This document shows positions 42,108 through 50,086 of a DNA stretch of 64,000 bases, in pieces. A model generated the notes under the pieces. That model had not been told where the DNA came from. It searched no databases and saw only the letters and a list, made by a program, of their open reading frames with translations. The DNA is taken from positions 19,816 to 83,815 of the forward strand of contig DATBQE010000089.1 of the NCBI GenBank assembly GCA_036561005.1, in the 5' to 3' direction. The translations under genes and the position numbers were made by a program. The stretch is from PKWO01 sp036561005 (lineage in GTDB: Bacteria > Pseudomonadota > Gammaproteobacteria > Burkholderiales > Burkholderiaceae_D). The stretch's first letter is position 1. Each line of letters begins with the position of its first letter.

Positions 42108-42650
42108 GTGCTTGATATCGTCTCGATATTGCTGGAAGCGGTTGCAGGATTGATTGGCGGCGTGTTGTTGTTGCGTTTTTGGATGCAGGCAATTCGTGTT
42201 CGTCCGCCGGGAAACCTTGCTCAGTTCATCTATGAATTGACCGATTGGCTGGTCAAGCCTTTGCGTCGTATCGTACCGGGTTTCGGCGGCTACGATTGGG
42301 CCAGCCTGATTGGCGTCCTGCTGATCCTTGGCATTCTGGCGAGTTTTTCTGCATGGTTGACCAATTCGTTCGTATGGTCTGTCATCTTGAAGATTGCCCT
42401 GATTGACCTGCTGCGCTGGATTTATTACGGTTTGATCGGGATCATGTTACTTGGTGCAGTGTTCAGCTGGGTGAATCCCCATGCGCCGATGGCTCCATTT
42501 GTGCAAGCCTTGTCGGACCCCTTGTTGCGGCCCCTGCGCCGTATTATCCCTCTCATTGGAAACGTCGATCTTTCCCCGATGATCGCCATGATTGTGCTTT
42601 ACATCTTGTGGATTAAACTGACGCAGTTGATCATCATCCTTCCATTGTGA
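42108..42650 (+). CDS. yggT: YggT family inner-membrane protein
   Basis: Membrane protein of 180 residues with two YGGT repeats, each with LLRFWMQ/ILWIKL-type helices and an RxxRRIxP core (KPLRRIVPGFGGYDWASL and RPLRRIIPLIGNVDLSPM). The GTG at 42108 with GGAGA upstream gives the normal N-terminus; starting further up would read through terminator sequence. The family is linked to osmotic stress tolerance in E. coli, but its molecular role is uncertain. It overlaps the following yggU gene by GTGA, a conserved pair. Confidence 0.92.
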   Translation: MLDIVSILLEAVAGLIGGVLLLRFWMQAIRVRPPGNLAQFIYELTDWLVKPLRRIVPGFGGYDWASLIGVLLILGILASFSAWLTNSFVWSVILKIALIDLLRWIYYGLIGIMLLGAVFSWVNPHAPMAPFVQALSDPLLRPLRRIIPLIGNVDLSPMIAMIVLYILWIKLTQLIIILPL

Positions 42651-42970
42651 AAGACCAGCCATGGTGCGCGTCCTTGCCGATGGGCGCGCGCTTACGTGTG
42701 CATGTCATTCCCAATGCGCGGAAAACCGAAATCGCGGGGTTGTATGACGGGTCGTTGAAGATCCGTCTTCAGGCGCAGCCGGTGGAGGGCAAAGCCAACG
42801 ACGCGCTGGTGCGCTTCCTTGCTGAAGGCCTCAAATTGCCGCGCAAGGCGGTGGTAATAACACGCGGAACAACAGGCCGCGATAAAGTCGTTGCCGTTAC
42901 CGGCCTTGATTGTGAGGCAGTTATTGCCGCGTTATTACCCGAAAGCCAGGTTCAGGCCGGCAAATCGTAA
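42647..42970 (+). CDS. DUF167 (YggU) family protein
   Basis: Small protein of 107 residues with the DUF167 core: RLRVHVIPNARKTEIAGLYDG, LKIRLQAQPVEGKANDAL, and ITRGTTGRDKVVAV. The GTG at 42647 overlaps the yggT stop, showing translational coupling. The family has a known fold but no settled function. Its 3' end overlaps that of the convergent kinase gene by 19 nt. Confidence 0.9.
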   Translation: MKDQPWCASLPMGARLRVHVIPNARKTEIAGLYDGSLKIRLQAQPVEGKANDALVRFLAEGLKLPRKAVVITRGTTGRDKVVAVTGLDCEAVIAALLPESQVQAGKS

Positions 42971-43890
42971 CCAAATGCCGCCTTGAAGCGCCGTTCGATC
43001 TCCTGCCGCGACGGCGCGTGGTTTTGTGCACCCTGATGTGCAATCTTGATCGATCCCAACAAGCTTGCGAGCCGCCCCGAAGTCGCCCAGTCGAAGCCGC
43101 GGTCAAGTCCATACAGGATGCCGGCCCGAAATGCATCGCCGCAACCGGTAGGGTCAACGACGCGCTCGGCCGGCACGCACGGAATGTCGATACGTTGTCC
43201 CCCGACATGAATTTCCGAACCTTTTTCACCACGTGTCACGATCAGGGCTGTCACACGAGCTGCGATCTGCTCCAGGCTCAAACCGGTGCGCCCTGTCAGT
43301 AGCTCTGCCTCGTAGTCGTTCACGGCCACGTAGGTCGCGAGGTCAATGAAGTGTTCCAATTCCTTGCCGTCGAACATCGGCAGCCCCTGGCCCGGATCGA
43401 AAATCGTCGCGATCCCGCGTGCGGCGCAATCTTCGGCATGTTGCAGCATGCCGTCGCGACCGTCCGGGGCAACAATGGCGAATTTGACCGCGCCGGCATC
43501 GGCAACCTTGATTTGATTCGAATAGGTCATGGCGCCCGGGTGGAAGGCGGTGATCTGGTTGCCGTCCGCATCGGTGGTGATGTAGGCTTGCGCGGTATAC
43601 GAGTCGTCGAACTGGCGTATGCAGCGGCGGGAAATGCCGAGCGCGTCGAGGCGTTCGATGTAGGTCGCCGCGTCTTGCCCGATGGCTGCCATGATCAATG
43701 GGTCGCCGCCGAGCAGTTTCATGTTGTAGGCGATATTGCCGGCGCATCCGCCGAATTCGCGCCGCATACTTGGCACCAGGAAGGCGACGTTAATCTTGTG
43801 CAATTGATCGGCCAGCAGCGCCTCGGAAAAACGTCCGTGAAACGACATGATCGTGTCGTAGGCAATGGAACCGCAAATCAGTGCTGTCAT
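42952..43890 (-). CDS. PfkB-family carbohydrate/nucleoside kinase (adenosine kinase-like)
   Basis: Ribokinase-fold kinase of 312 residues. The N-terminal ALICGSIAYDTIM and FGGCAGNIAYNMKLLGG form the substrate side. The C-terminal signature is DPTGCGDAFRAGIL, with the catalytic aspartate in GCGD; the usual DTTGAGD has become DPTGCGD. The sequence style resembles adenosine kinase-like members in betaproteobacteria, but the substrate cannot be fixed. The start is the ATG at 43890 (MTALICGS); an upstream start at 43935 adds an unlikely extension. It is the last gene of the minus-strand run. Confidence 0.85.
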   Translation of the reverse strand: MTALICGSIAYDTIMSFHGRFSEALLADQLHKINVAFLVPSMRREFGGCAGNIAYNMKLLGGDPLIMAAIGQDAATYIERLDALGISRRCIRQFDDSYTAQAYITTDADGNQITAFHPGAMTYSNQIKVADAGAVKFAIVAPDGRDGMLQHAEDCAARGIATIFDPGQGLPMFDGKELEHFIDLATYVAVNDYEAELLTGRTGLSLEQIAARVTALIVTRGEKGSEIHVGGQRIDIPCVPAERVVDPTGCGDAFRAGILYGLDRGFDWATSGRLASLLGSIKIAHQGAQNHAPSRQEIERRFKAAFGYDLPA

Positions 43891-43968
43891 GGCTTTGTCC
43901 AATAAGTAGGGGTGGTTGGCGTGCCGATTTCGCATGCTTGCTAAAGACGCAAACCGGGATGTTACGCG

Positions 43969-45282
43969 CTAACGATAAAACACGTCCACATGATAGTTGG
44001 CCGGCTTGGCGTCGGTAAATTCGAAATACACCTTGACTTGCTGCTCCGAGGTCGCGGCGAAACCTTTTTGTGGGTCGGTCGATGCAGGGAGGTACTCGGC
44101 GGGACTGAAAACGCGGCGCGCGAGCGGAATATTATTTTCGTCGATTAAAGTCATTTCAAGCTGCGGCCAAGCCTGCACGGTACTGCCGGAATTGCGCAGC
44201 AACAAGCCTAATTCCGACGTGTCCTTGCGGGTCGCAAGCGTCACGATCTGATGGGATTCTATCGATATGTTGTCGATCTGGGCCGGCAGGCCGATCTTGC
44301 AGCCAAGATAAGTGCAGGCACTTTGCAGCAAGGGCTTCGACTCGGGAATGCGCGCGGCGAGCTGGTCGCGGAAGGCATAGCCGGCTTGCCCCAGCGCTGT
44401 CAGCAAGAGCAGGAACGACCCCGCACTCATTGCGATGCGCATGCTACGTCCGCGCGTCTGTTTCTTGCGCTCGCGTTTGACGAATTCCGGCTCTTCTGCC
44501 TCGGAAAGGCTTTCCGCCTGGGCAGGCGGGGGTGATTCTTCCGTTGCCGGCGGAATCTCTTCCTGCATCGTGACAAGCGGGCTGCGCACATGCGGACGCG
44601 TTTTCTTCTTGCCACGTGCGGGCTTGCGCTCGAATTCTTCCATGACCTGATCGAGCTGGTCCGGCACGTCCATTGCGGGCACGTGCGCCGCATCCGCGTG
44701 GTCCGCATGCCCAGGCTGCTGATTCTGGTGATCCTGCTCCTCGCTCAGGTCAACCAAGGTCATGCGTTGCAGCGGATCTGGCGCCGGCGTTTCCTCTGCA
44801 GCAGGTGACGCCGCGGGTGATTGTGCAAACGCCGGTTCGGCAGGGCCTGCTGCAGGCAAAGGCGACTTGCGCGGAACTTCGACAAACTCGACTTCGATCG
44901 GCTCGTCCGGTTTGTGCTCCACCACGATATCGGGAATGGAGTCTGGTTCTGCCTCAGGGTAAGCGAAATCGAGCTCTGACGCCGATGCTGGCGGCGCCGG
45001 CGGCATGGCTTTGGGCGTATCCGATGTGGCCGGTTGCGAAGGAGCAAGCGAAGCTGGTGCAGCGGCCGGTGGTGCGCTGGTCGCCGACTTCGTGGCCGCT
45101 GCAGATTCTGTTGCCGACGGTGTTCGGGTTGCGGCAACTGCCTCGGAAGAAAGCAAGTGTTCGATGCCGTTGAAAATCTGCTTGCATGAACCGCAGCGCA
45201 CCAGGCCTGCCCGTAGCTTCAATTGATCGTGCGCGACGCGGAACGTCGTTCGACAATGCGGGCATTGGGTCGCTAAGGCCAT
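43969..45282 (-). CDS. Zinc-ribbon (MJ0042) and DUF3426 membrane protein
   Basis: Protein of 437 residues. It has an N-terminal zinc ribbon with C7, C10, C30, C33 (CPHC...CGSC) of the MJ0042 type. A long Pro/Ala/Glu-rich disordered region (about 50-285) and one membrane helix (AMSAGSFLLLLTALGQAGYA, about 288-307) follow. The C-terminal periplasmic DUF3426 domain has GLLLRNSGSTVQAWPQLEMTL. Function is unknown; the topology suggests a cytoplasmic zinc-binding head and a periplasmic domain. It starts 12 nt after prmA and is part of accB-accC-prmA. Confidence 0.85.
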   Translation of the reverse strand: MALATQCPHCRTTFRVAHDQLKLRAGLVRCGSCKQIFNGIEHLLSSEAVAATRTPSATESAAATKSATSAPPAAAPASLAPSQPATSDTPKAMPPAPPASASELDFAYPEAEPDSIPDIVVEHKPDEPIEVEFVEVPRKSPLPAAGPAEPAFAQSPAASPAAEETPAPDPLQRMTLVDLSEEQDHQNQQPGHADHADAAHVPAMDVPDQLDQVMEEFERKPARGKKKTRPHVRSPLVTMQEEIPPATEESPPPAQAESLSEAEEPEFVKRERKKQTRGRSMRIAMSAGSFLLLLTALGQAGYAFRDQLAARIPESKPLLQSACTYLGCKIGLPAQIDNISIESHQIVTLATRKDTSELGLLLRNSGSTVQAWPQLEMTLIDENNIPLARRVFSPAEYLPASTDPQKGFAATSEQQVKVYFEFTDAKPANYHVDVFYR

Positions 45283-45294
45283 GTATTGCGATTT

Positions 45295-46200
45295 CTAGTA
45301 TTTTGATCCGGACAGAGCAATCCAGCCATCGCGCTCAGCCCAGACCGACAGCTTGATAAAGGGAGCATACGCTGCAGCGACTTCTTCGGCCTGGCGTTCC
45401 AGCACACCGGACAAGACCAGGCTTCCGCCCGCAGCGACCCGACCGGACAGCATCGACGCCATGAGCTTCAAGGGACCGGAGAGTATATTTGCCACCACGA
45501 CATCGAATTGCGCGCTTTGCGCTTCCGCTTCAAATGTCTCGGGTAAATGATAGTCGATCTCGCAATGATTGCGAAGCGAGTTGTCGCGCGCAGAGGTGAT
45601 GGCTTGCGGGTCGATGTCGACCCCGATGACTTTTGTCGCGCCCAGTTTCTTGGCCACCATGGCAAGAATGCCGGAGCCGCAGCCGTAGTCGAGCACGGTC
45701 AGGCCGCTCGGCGCGTGCGCTTCCAGCCATTCCATGCACAGCCGCGTGGTCGGGTGGCTACCTGTGCCGAAAGCCAGTCCGGGATCGAGTTCCAGGATCA
45801 GGGCTTGCGGATCGGGCGCTTCGTGCCAACTGGGCACAACCCAGATGTTCTTGCCGATATGAATGGGCTCGAACTGCGACTGGGTCAGGCGGACCCAATC
45901 CTGGTCGGCCACCGAACGCAGCGTAAATTGCGGGGACGCTGACAGACCGATCGATTTGGCTGCTGCGGCGGTCAAGCCTGCGTGATCGGCATCGATTTCA
46001 GTCAATGCCACGACGCGGCTGTGTTCCCAGGCGGTTTCACGCGGCTCCATCCCCGGCTCGCCGAACATTGGTTGTTCGGCGTCGGTCCCGAGGTCGGCAT
46101 CTTCAACCGATACGGATAGCGCGCCCGCATCGAGCAAAGCGTCGGACAGCGCTTCCGCATGGTCGCGTGCCACTTCAATGACAACTTCTACCCATGCCAT
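45295..46200 (-). CDS. prmA: Ribosomal protein L11 methyltransferase PrmA
   Basis: SAM-dependent methyltransferase that trimethylates L11. The 301 residues comprise an N-terminal ferredoxin-like substrate domain (MAWVEVVIEVARDHAEALSD) and a Rossmann methyltransferase domain. SAM motif I is LDYGCGSGILAM and the NPPF-like motif is represented by VVANILSGPL, as is typical for PrmA. LAFGTGSHPTTRLCMEWLE is the family signature. It is located 9 nt after accC, as in many betaproteobacteria. Loss is usually not deleterious in E. coli. Confidence 0.97.
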   Translation of the reverse strand: MAWVEVVIEVARDHAEALSDALLDAGALSVSVEDADLGTDAEQPMFGEPGMEPRETAWEHSRVVALTEIDADHAGLTAAAAKSIGLSASPQFTLRSVADQDWVRLTQSQFEPIHIGKNIWVVPSWHEAPDPQALILELDPGLAFGTGSHPTTRLCMEWLEAHAPSGLTVLDYGCGSGILAMVAKKLGATKVIGVDIDPQAITSARDNSLRNHCEIDYHLPETFEAEAQSAQFDVVVANILSGPLKLMASMLSGRVAAGGSLVLSGVLERQAEEVAAAYAPFIKLSVWAERDGWIALSGSKY

Positions 46201-46209
46201 GCGCAGTTC

Positions 46210-47592
46210 CTAGCTCTTTGTGGTGGTTTGGGCGTCTTTCACCAGATCCGGTTTTTCGGCCAGCTTCTGTTCGAGATAATGAATATTGGTGCCGCCTTCA
46301 ATGAAACGCGCGTCGACCATCAGCTCGCGATGCAGGGGGATGTTGGTCAGAATGCCTTCCACCACCATTTCGGACAGGGCGATCTGCATGCGGCGAATCG
46401 CCTGCTCGCGGGTCGGCCCATAGGCGATGACCTTGCCCACCATCGAGTCATAATGCGGCGGTACATAATAGCCGGCATAGGCGTGGGAATCAACGCGGAT
46501 GCCAGGCCCGCCTGGCGCATGCCAGGAAATGATCTTGCCGGGCGATGGCGTAAACTTGAACGGATCTTCGGCATTGATGCGGCACTCGATGGCATGGCCC
46601 TTGAGTTCGATGTCGCGCTGGCGGAAGGTGAGCTTTTCGCCGGCAGCAATGCGAATCTGCTCCTGCACAATATCGACGCCGGTGACCATTTCGGTGACCG
46701 GGTGTTCCACTTGCACACGCGTGTTCATTTCAATGAAGTAGAACTCGCCGTTTTCGTACAGGAATTCAAAGGTCCCGGCGCCGCGATAGCCCATCTTGCG
46801 GCATGCTTCCGCGCAGCGGTCGCCGATGCGTTCGATGATCTTGCGCGGAATGCCGGGAGCAGGGGCTTCTTCGATAACTTTTTGGTGGCGGCGTTGCATA
46901 GAGCAATCGCGTTCGCCAAGCCAGACCGCATTCTTGAAGTCGTCGGACAGGATCTGGATTTCCACATGGCGCGGATTTTCCAGGTATTTCTCCATATAGA
47001 CTTCGGGGTTGCCGAAAGCCGCGCCGGCTTCGGCCTTGGTCATCGTGACGGCATTCAGCACAGCCGCTTCGGTATGCACGACGCGCATGCCGCGTCCGCC
47101 TCCGCCACCGGCCGCCTTGATGATGACCGGGTAACCGATCTTGCGCGCGATACGCACGATTTCCTTCGGGTCTTCCGGCAATGCGCCTTCCGAACCGGGC
47201 ACGCAGGGAACGCCGGCGCGGATCATGGCTTGTTTCGCCGAAACCTTGTCTCCCATCAGGCGTATGGTGTCCGAGCGCGGGCCGATAAAGACAAAGCCCG
47301 ATTGTTCGACTCGTTCGGCGAAATCGGCGTTTTCCGACAGGAAACCATAGCCGGGATGGATCGCTTCGGCATCGGTCACCTCGGCCGCACTGATGATGGC
47401 CGGCATGTTCAGGTAGCTTAGCGCGGAAGGCGCGGGCCCGATGCAGACCGACTCGTCGGCCAGTTTGACGTACTTGGCTTCACGATCGGCTTCCGAGTGG
47501 ACTACGACCGTCTTGATGCCCATTTCGCGGCACGCGCGCTGGATGCGCAGTGCGATTTCACCGCGATTGGCAATGAGAATTTTTTCAAACAT
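46210..47592 (-). CDS. accC: Acetyl-CoA carboxylase, biotin carboxylase subunit
   Basis: ATP-dependent carboxylation of the biotin on AccB, first half of malonyl-CoA synthesis. The 460 residues show the N-terminal domain (EKILIANRGEIALRI) and an ATP-grasp domain with the glycine-rich loop KAAGGGGGRGM. The biotin-binding EFLYENGEFYFIEMNTRVQVEH region is interrupted only by normal variation. The start at 47592 gives MFEKILIANRGE, matching E. coli AccC; a GTG 30 nt upstream is unlikely. The 164-bp accB-accC gap holds a nested hairpin. The C-terminus of about 10 residues (VKDAQTTTKS) is extra. Confidence 0.97.
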   Translation of the reverse strand: MFEKILIANRGEIALRIQRACREMGIKTVVVHSEADREAKYVKLADESVCIGPAPSALSYLNMPAIISAAEVTDAEAIHPGYGFLSENADFAERVEQSGFVFIGPRSDTIRLMGDKVSAKQAMIRAGVPCVPGSEGALPEDPKEIVRIARKIGYPVIIKAAGGGGGRGMRVVHTEAAVLNAVTMTKAEAGAAFGNPEVYMEKYLENPRHVEIQILSDDFKNAVWLGERDCSMQRRHQKVIEEAPAPGIPRKIIERIGDRCAEACRKMGYRGAGTFEFLYENGEFYFIEMNTRVQVEHPVTEMVTGVDIVQEQIRIAAGEKLTFRQRDIELKGHAIECRINAEDPFKFTPSPGKIISWHAPGGPGIRVDSHAYAGYYVPPHYDSMVGKVIAYGPTREQAIRRMQIALSEMVVEGILTNIPLHRELMVDARFIEGGTNIHYLEQKLAEKPDLVKDAQTTTKS

Positions 47593-47621
47593 AGGAAAGG
47601 TGCCTGACAGCGTTATATGCA

Positions 47622-47677
47622 CCTCTAAAATCTAGTGGGCGGCTCGACCTTGAGCCGCTCGCAACAATTTTTAGAGG
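47622..47677 (-). repeat. Nested hairpin in the accB-accC intercistronic region
   Basis: The outer stem CCTCTAAAA/TTTTAGAGG (47622-47630, 47669-47677) encloses an inner perfect stem GCGGCTC-GACCTT-GAGCCGC (47639-47658). Read on the minus strand the centre is GCGAGCGGCT..AGGTCGAGCC, a core shared with the repeat after ftsZ (2091-2115). It may set the relative levels of accB and accC mRNA or be a mobile-repeat relic. Confidence 0.65.
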
Positions 47678-47756
47678 CGCCTTCATGTTTAGGAACAAGC
47701 TGATGGTTCGCTACTGCGCGAGCGAGCAGGCGGCGAGCCGATATTGCTCATAGCAT

Positions 47757-48227
47757 TTAGGCAATCACGAACAAAGGCTGGCCGAATTCGACCGGCTGGC
47801 CGTTTTCCACCAGGATTTGCTTGACCACACCACTGATGTCGGCGTCGATCTCGTTCAACAGTTTCATCGCTTCGATGATGCAAAGGGTGTCGCCTTCCTT
47901 GACGCTGGCGCCGATTTCGACGAAAGGCAGGGATCCTGGGGAAGAGGACCGATAGAAGGTTCCGACCATGGGCGATTTGACGACATGGCCAACCACTTCG
48001 GCAGGTTCGGCGGCGACCACTGCTGCTGCGGCACCGGCGGGAGGTGCGGCCTGATATTGCGGCGCAAACTGCTGCGCGCCCTGCGGATGAACCATGACCA
48101 TCTGGCTTTGCGGTGCCGCGCCGGATTTGACGATCCTCACCTTGCTCTCGCCTTCAGTCACTTCCAGTTCGGCGATGTCCGATTCGGCAACCAGATCAAT
48201 CAGTGTCTTTAATTTTCTTAGATCCAT
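47757..48227 (-). CDS. accB: Biotin carboxyl carrier protein of acetyl-CoA carboxylase
   Basis: Carrier of the carboxybiotin used by the carboxyltransferase. The 156 residues start MDLRKLKTLIDLV, as in other AccB proteins. An Ala/Pro/Gln-rich linker (about 40-78) follows, then the biotinyl domain with EAMKLLNE; the biotinylated lysine is K122. The thumb loop expected in bacterial BCCP (FYRSSSPGSLPFVE) is present. The start was taken at the ATG 48227 with GACTTC upstream (weak ribosome site). accC and prmA follow. Confidence 0.97.
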   Translation of the reverse strand: MDLRKLKTLIDLVAESDIAELEVTEGESKVRIVKSGAAPQSQMVMVHPQGAQQFAPQYQAAPPAGAAAAVVAAEPAEVVGHVVKSPMVGTFYRSSSPGSLPFVEIGASVKEGDTLCIIEAMKLLNEIDADISGVVKQILVENGQPVEFGQPLFVIA

Positions 48228-48275
48228 GTGAAGTCCCTTGGAATATATTTTTAATGCGAGTGGAAAATCCCGGCA

Positions 48276-48281
48276 ATTATA
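48276..48281 (-). promoter_or_regulatory. Possible -10 element for accB
   Basis: TATAAT on the minus strand, 48 nt before the accB ATG. No good -35 is seen at the expected distance. It suggests accBC can be transcribed independently of aroQ upstream. Confidence 0.35.
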
Positions 48282-48307
48282 TGCCAATTGCCCGAAGATA
48301 ATCGAGA

Positions 48308-48745
48308 TTAAAGTCTTTTTAGGGAAAAATCGATGGCGGCGCGATATCCTTCCGTGCCCAAGCCGCAAATGACGCCGACTGCGATTTCCGACAGGTAGGA
48401 ATGATGCCGGAATGCCTCGCGACGATGCACATTGGATATATGCACTTCAACAAACGGAATCGCTACCCCCGCCAAGGCGTCGCGCAAAGCGATACTGGTG
48501 TGGGTCAAGCCCCCAGGGTTGATCACAATGGCATCAATGCCTTCCTGCCTTGCCGCATGGATGCGATCAATCAGACCGCCCTCATGGTTGGACTGAAAGC
48601 AATGTAGCGCTGCTCCGGCGGCCTGCACCTGTGCCGCTGCTGCTTGCTCGATGTCTTTCAACGTGTCCGACCCATACACCTCGGGCTCGCGCATGCCGAG
48701 CAGGTTCAGGTTCGGTCCATTGATCAGCAGTATGTTTTTCGCCAT
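48308..48745 (-). CDS. aroQ: 3-dehydroquinate dehydratase, type II
   Basis: Third step of the shikimate pathway. The dodecameric type II enzyme is recognised from ILLINGPNLNLLGMREP at the start (catalytic tyrosine in EVYG), the substrate loop INPGGLTHTSIALRDAL, and HISNVHRREAFRHHSY. The 145-residue length is standard. It precedes accB by 80 bp, a conserved betaproteobacterial pairing. aroE, the next enzyme of the pathway, is encoded at 55897. Confidence 0.97.
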   Translation of the reverse strand: MAKNILLINGPNLNLLGMREPEVYGSDTLKDIEQAAAAQVQAAGAALHCFQSNHEGGLIDRIHAARQEGIDAIVINPGGLTHTSIALRDALAGVAIPFVEVHISNVHRREAFRHHSYLSEIAVGVICGLGTEGYRAAIDFSLKRL

Positions 48746-48885
48746 GAAGATGCAACCCGGTTTCGCGAGGGTGCGCGCATTTTGCCGCTAAATGGCAATC
48801 CTTGGCAAGCAAAAATGTTTGATCAAGTAATTGCTACAAAGACCATGATGACGCCATGATGCCGCCAACTTCAAGCAAAAAACCC

Positions 48886-49407
48886 CTAAAGCGCAGCTAT
48901 ATCGCGCTTCACCTGGTCAACCTTCAAGCTTCCCAAGTAGGTCTTTTTTACTTGCCCATCTGCTCCGATCAGCAGGCTGAACGGCAGGCCACCCGCAGGA
49001 TCGCCCATCTTGCGAAGCAGCTCGGAGCCCCCCATGCCACCGACATAGAGGGGATAGCTGATTTTGTATTTTACCGAGAATTCCTCGATGTTGGAGGCGG
49101 AATCAATGCCGATGCCGATGATTTGTAGATTCTTGATTTTGCCTTTGGCTTGCAAATTTGATAATTCCGGCATTTCCTGAACGCAAGGGTGGCACCACGT
49201 GGCCCAGAAGTTGACCAGAAGGATTTTCCCTTTCCATTGCGCAAGTGCTTGGCTTTGGTTCTTGGCATCCGGCAATGAGGTGGCGAAAAAATCCTGCGCC
49301 GCTGCGGCCGAAGGCGTTTCCGCGAGTGCCCGTGCATTGCCAAAATAAAGGCCGATAGCAGTAAATAGAATAGCGATAACGCCAGTTGCAAGATAATTTG
49401 ATTTCAT
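48886..49407 (-). CDS. TlpA-type membrane-anchored thioredoxin
   Basis: Periplasmic thiol-disulfide oxidoreductase of 173 residues. An N-terminal hydrophobic segment (LATGVIAILFTAIGLYFGNA) acts as signal or anchor. The thioredoxin fold has the active site CHPC in FWATWCHPCVQEMPEL and the cis-proline region GGLPFSLLIGADG. The family reduces proteins for cytochrome c maturation or related tasks; the partner is unknown here. The start overlaps the preceding stop (ATGA), so it is coupled with the nucleotidyltransferase-like gene. aroQ follows 140 bp downstream. Confidence 0.9.
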   Translation of the reverse strand: MKSNYLATGVIAILFTAIGLYFGNARALAETPSAAAAQDFFATSLPDAKNQSQALAQWKGKILLVNFWATWCHPCVQEMPELSNLQAKGKIKNLQIIGIGIDSASNIEEFSVKYKISYPLYVGGMGGSELLRKMGDPAGGLPFSLLIGADGQVKKTYLGSLKVDQVKRDIAAL

Positions 49408-50012
49408 GATGCCGTTTGCTGTTCGATCATATTGCGTATGGTATCAGCATTGGCGATGCGTCGCTCCGCACCATTTTTTTGCTGGATGCGCATGTCGCCA
49501 TGTTCGTACAAAGCCAAATGTACGCCTTCCTTTTGCCACATGAAACTGACGACTTCAACAGTTTTGCTGCGGTCGGCGAAGTGCGTGGTTTCTGAAACTT
49601 CGAAATTGACGTTCTTGTTTAGCAGGTAAATTTCCACGTCCTTGGCGCTGTCGGCAAACAATTGCAAATGAATGTCTGAGTGTTCGCCCGCAGTGCCGTT
49701 GAGTACAGCGCCGGTCAGGTGAGGCTTGAACTGGACCAGATCTTCCATCAGGCGCAGCGCCAGGCGCCGCAAGTGCAGCAGGCGAGCCGGCTGGGTATCG
49801 CCGAAGAACAGTTCGTTGTATTGCCTGACTTCTTCTTCAACTTCGCTGTTGTCCGGCAACAAATCTCCTGGTACTTTGCCGTCGCCCAGGATTTGCCGGG
49901 CTGCTTTGCGTTTGGCGGTACCGTAATCACAGCCGTCTTCGGCGATCATGCGCGCTGCAGCGGCCGCGATTTCGGCGCGCAGGGTATCACTGGTGGAGGA
50001 AAAGCTTGGCAT
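49404..50012 (-). CDS. Conserved protein with degenerate nucleotidyltransferase-like motif
   Basis: Protein of 202 residues that I do not recognise as a named enzyme. A helical N-terminus (ARMIAEDGCDYGTAKRKAARQIL) is followed by HLTGAVLNGTAGEHSDIHLQLF. This fits the hG(S/T)...Dh(D/E)h pattern of pol-beta type nucleotidyltransferases, except that the second acidic residue is histidine. The following VEIYLLNKNVNFEV and the beta-strand-like end may complete a small fold. I recall similar genes beside mpl in other Burkholderiales. It is divergent from mpl by 74 bp and coupled to tlpA. Catalytic activity is doubtful. Confidence 0.65.
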   Translation of the reverse strand: MPSFSSTSDTLRAEIAAAAARMIAEDGCDYGTAKRKAARQILGDGKVPGDLLPDNSEVEEEVRQYNELFFGDTQPARLLHLRRLALRLMEDLVQFKPHLTGAVLNGTAGEHSDIHLQLFADSAKDVEIYLLNKNVNFEVSETTHFADRSKTVEVVSFMWQKEGVHLALYEHGDMRIQQKNGAERRIANADTIRNMIEQQTAS

Positions 50013-50086
50013 TGGGAAGGCCGGTAATCGGCGCGTGTCGACGCTGCTCAGGTAAAATCACGGTATTGAATCGACTGAATTGTACA

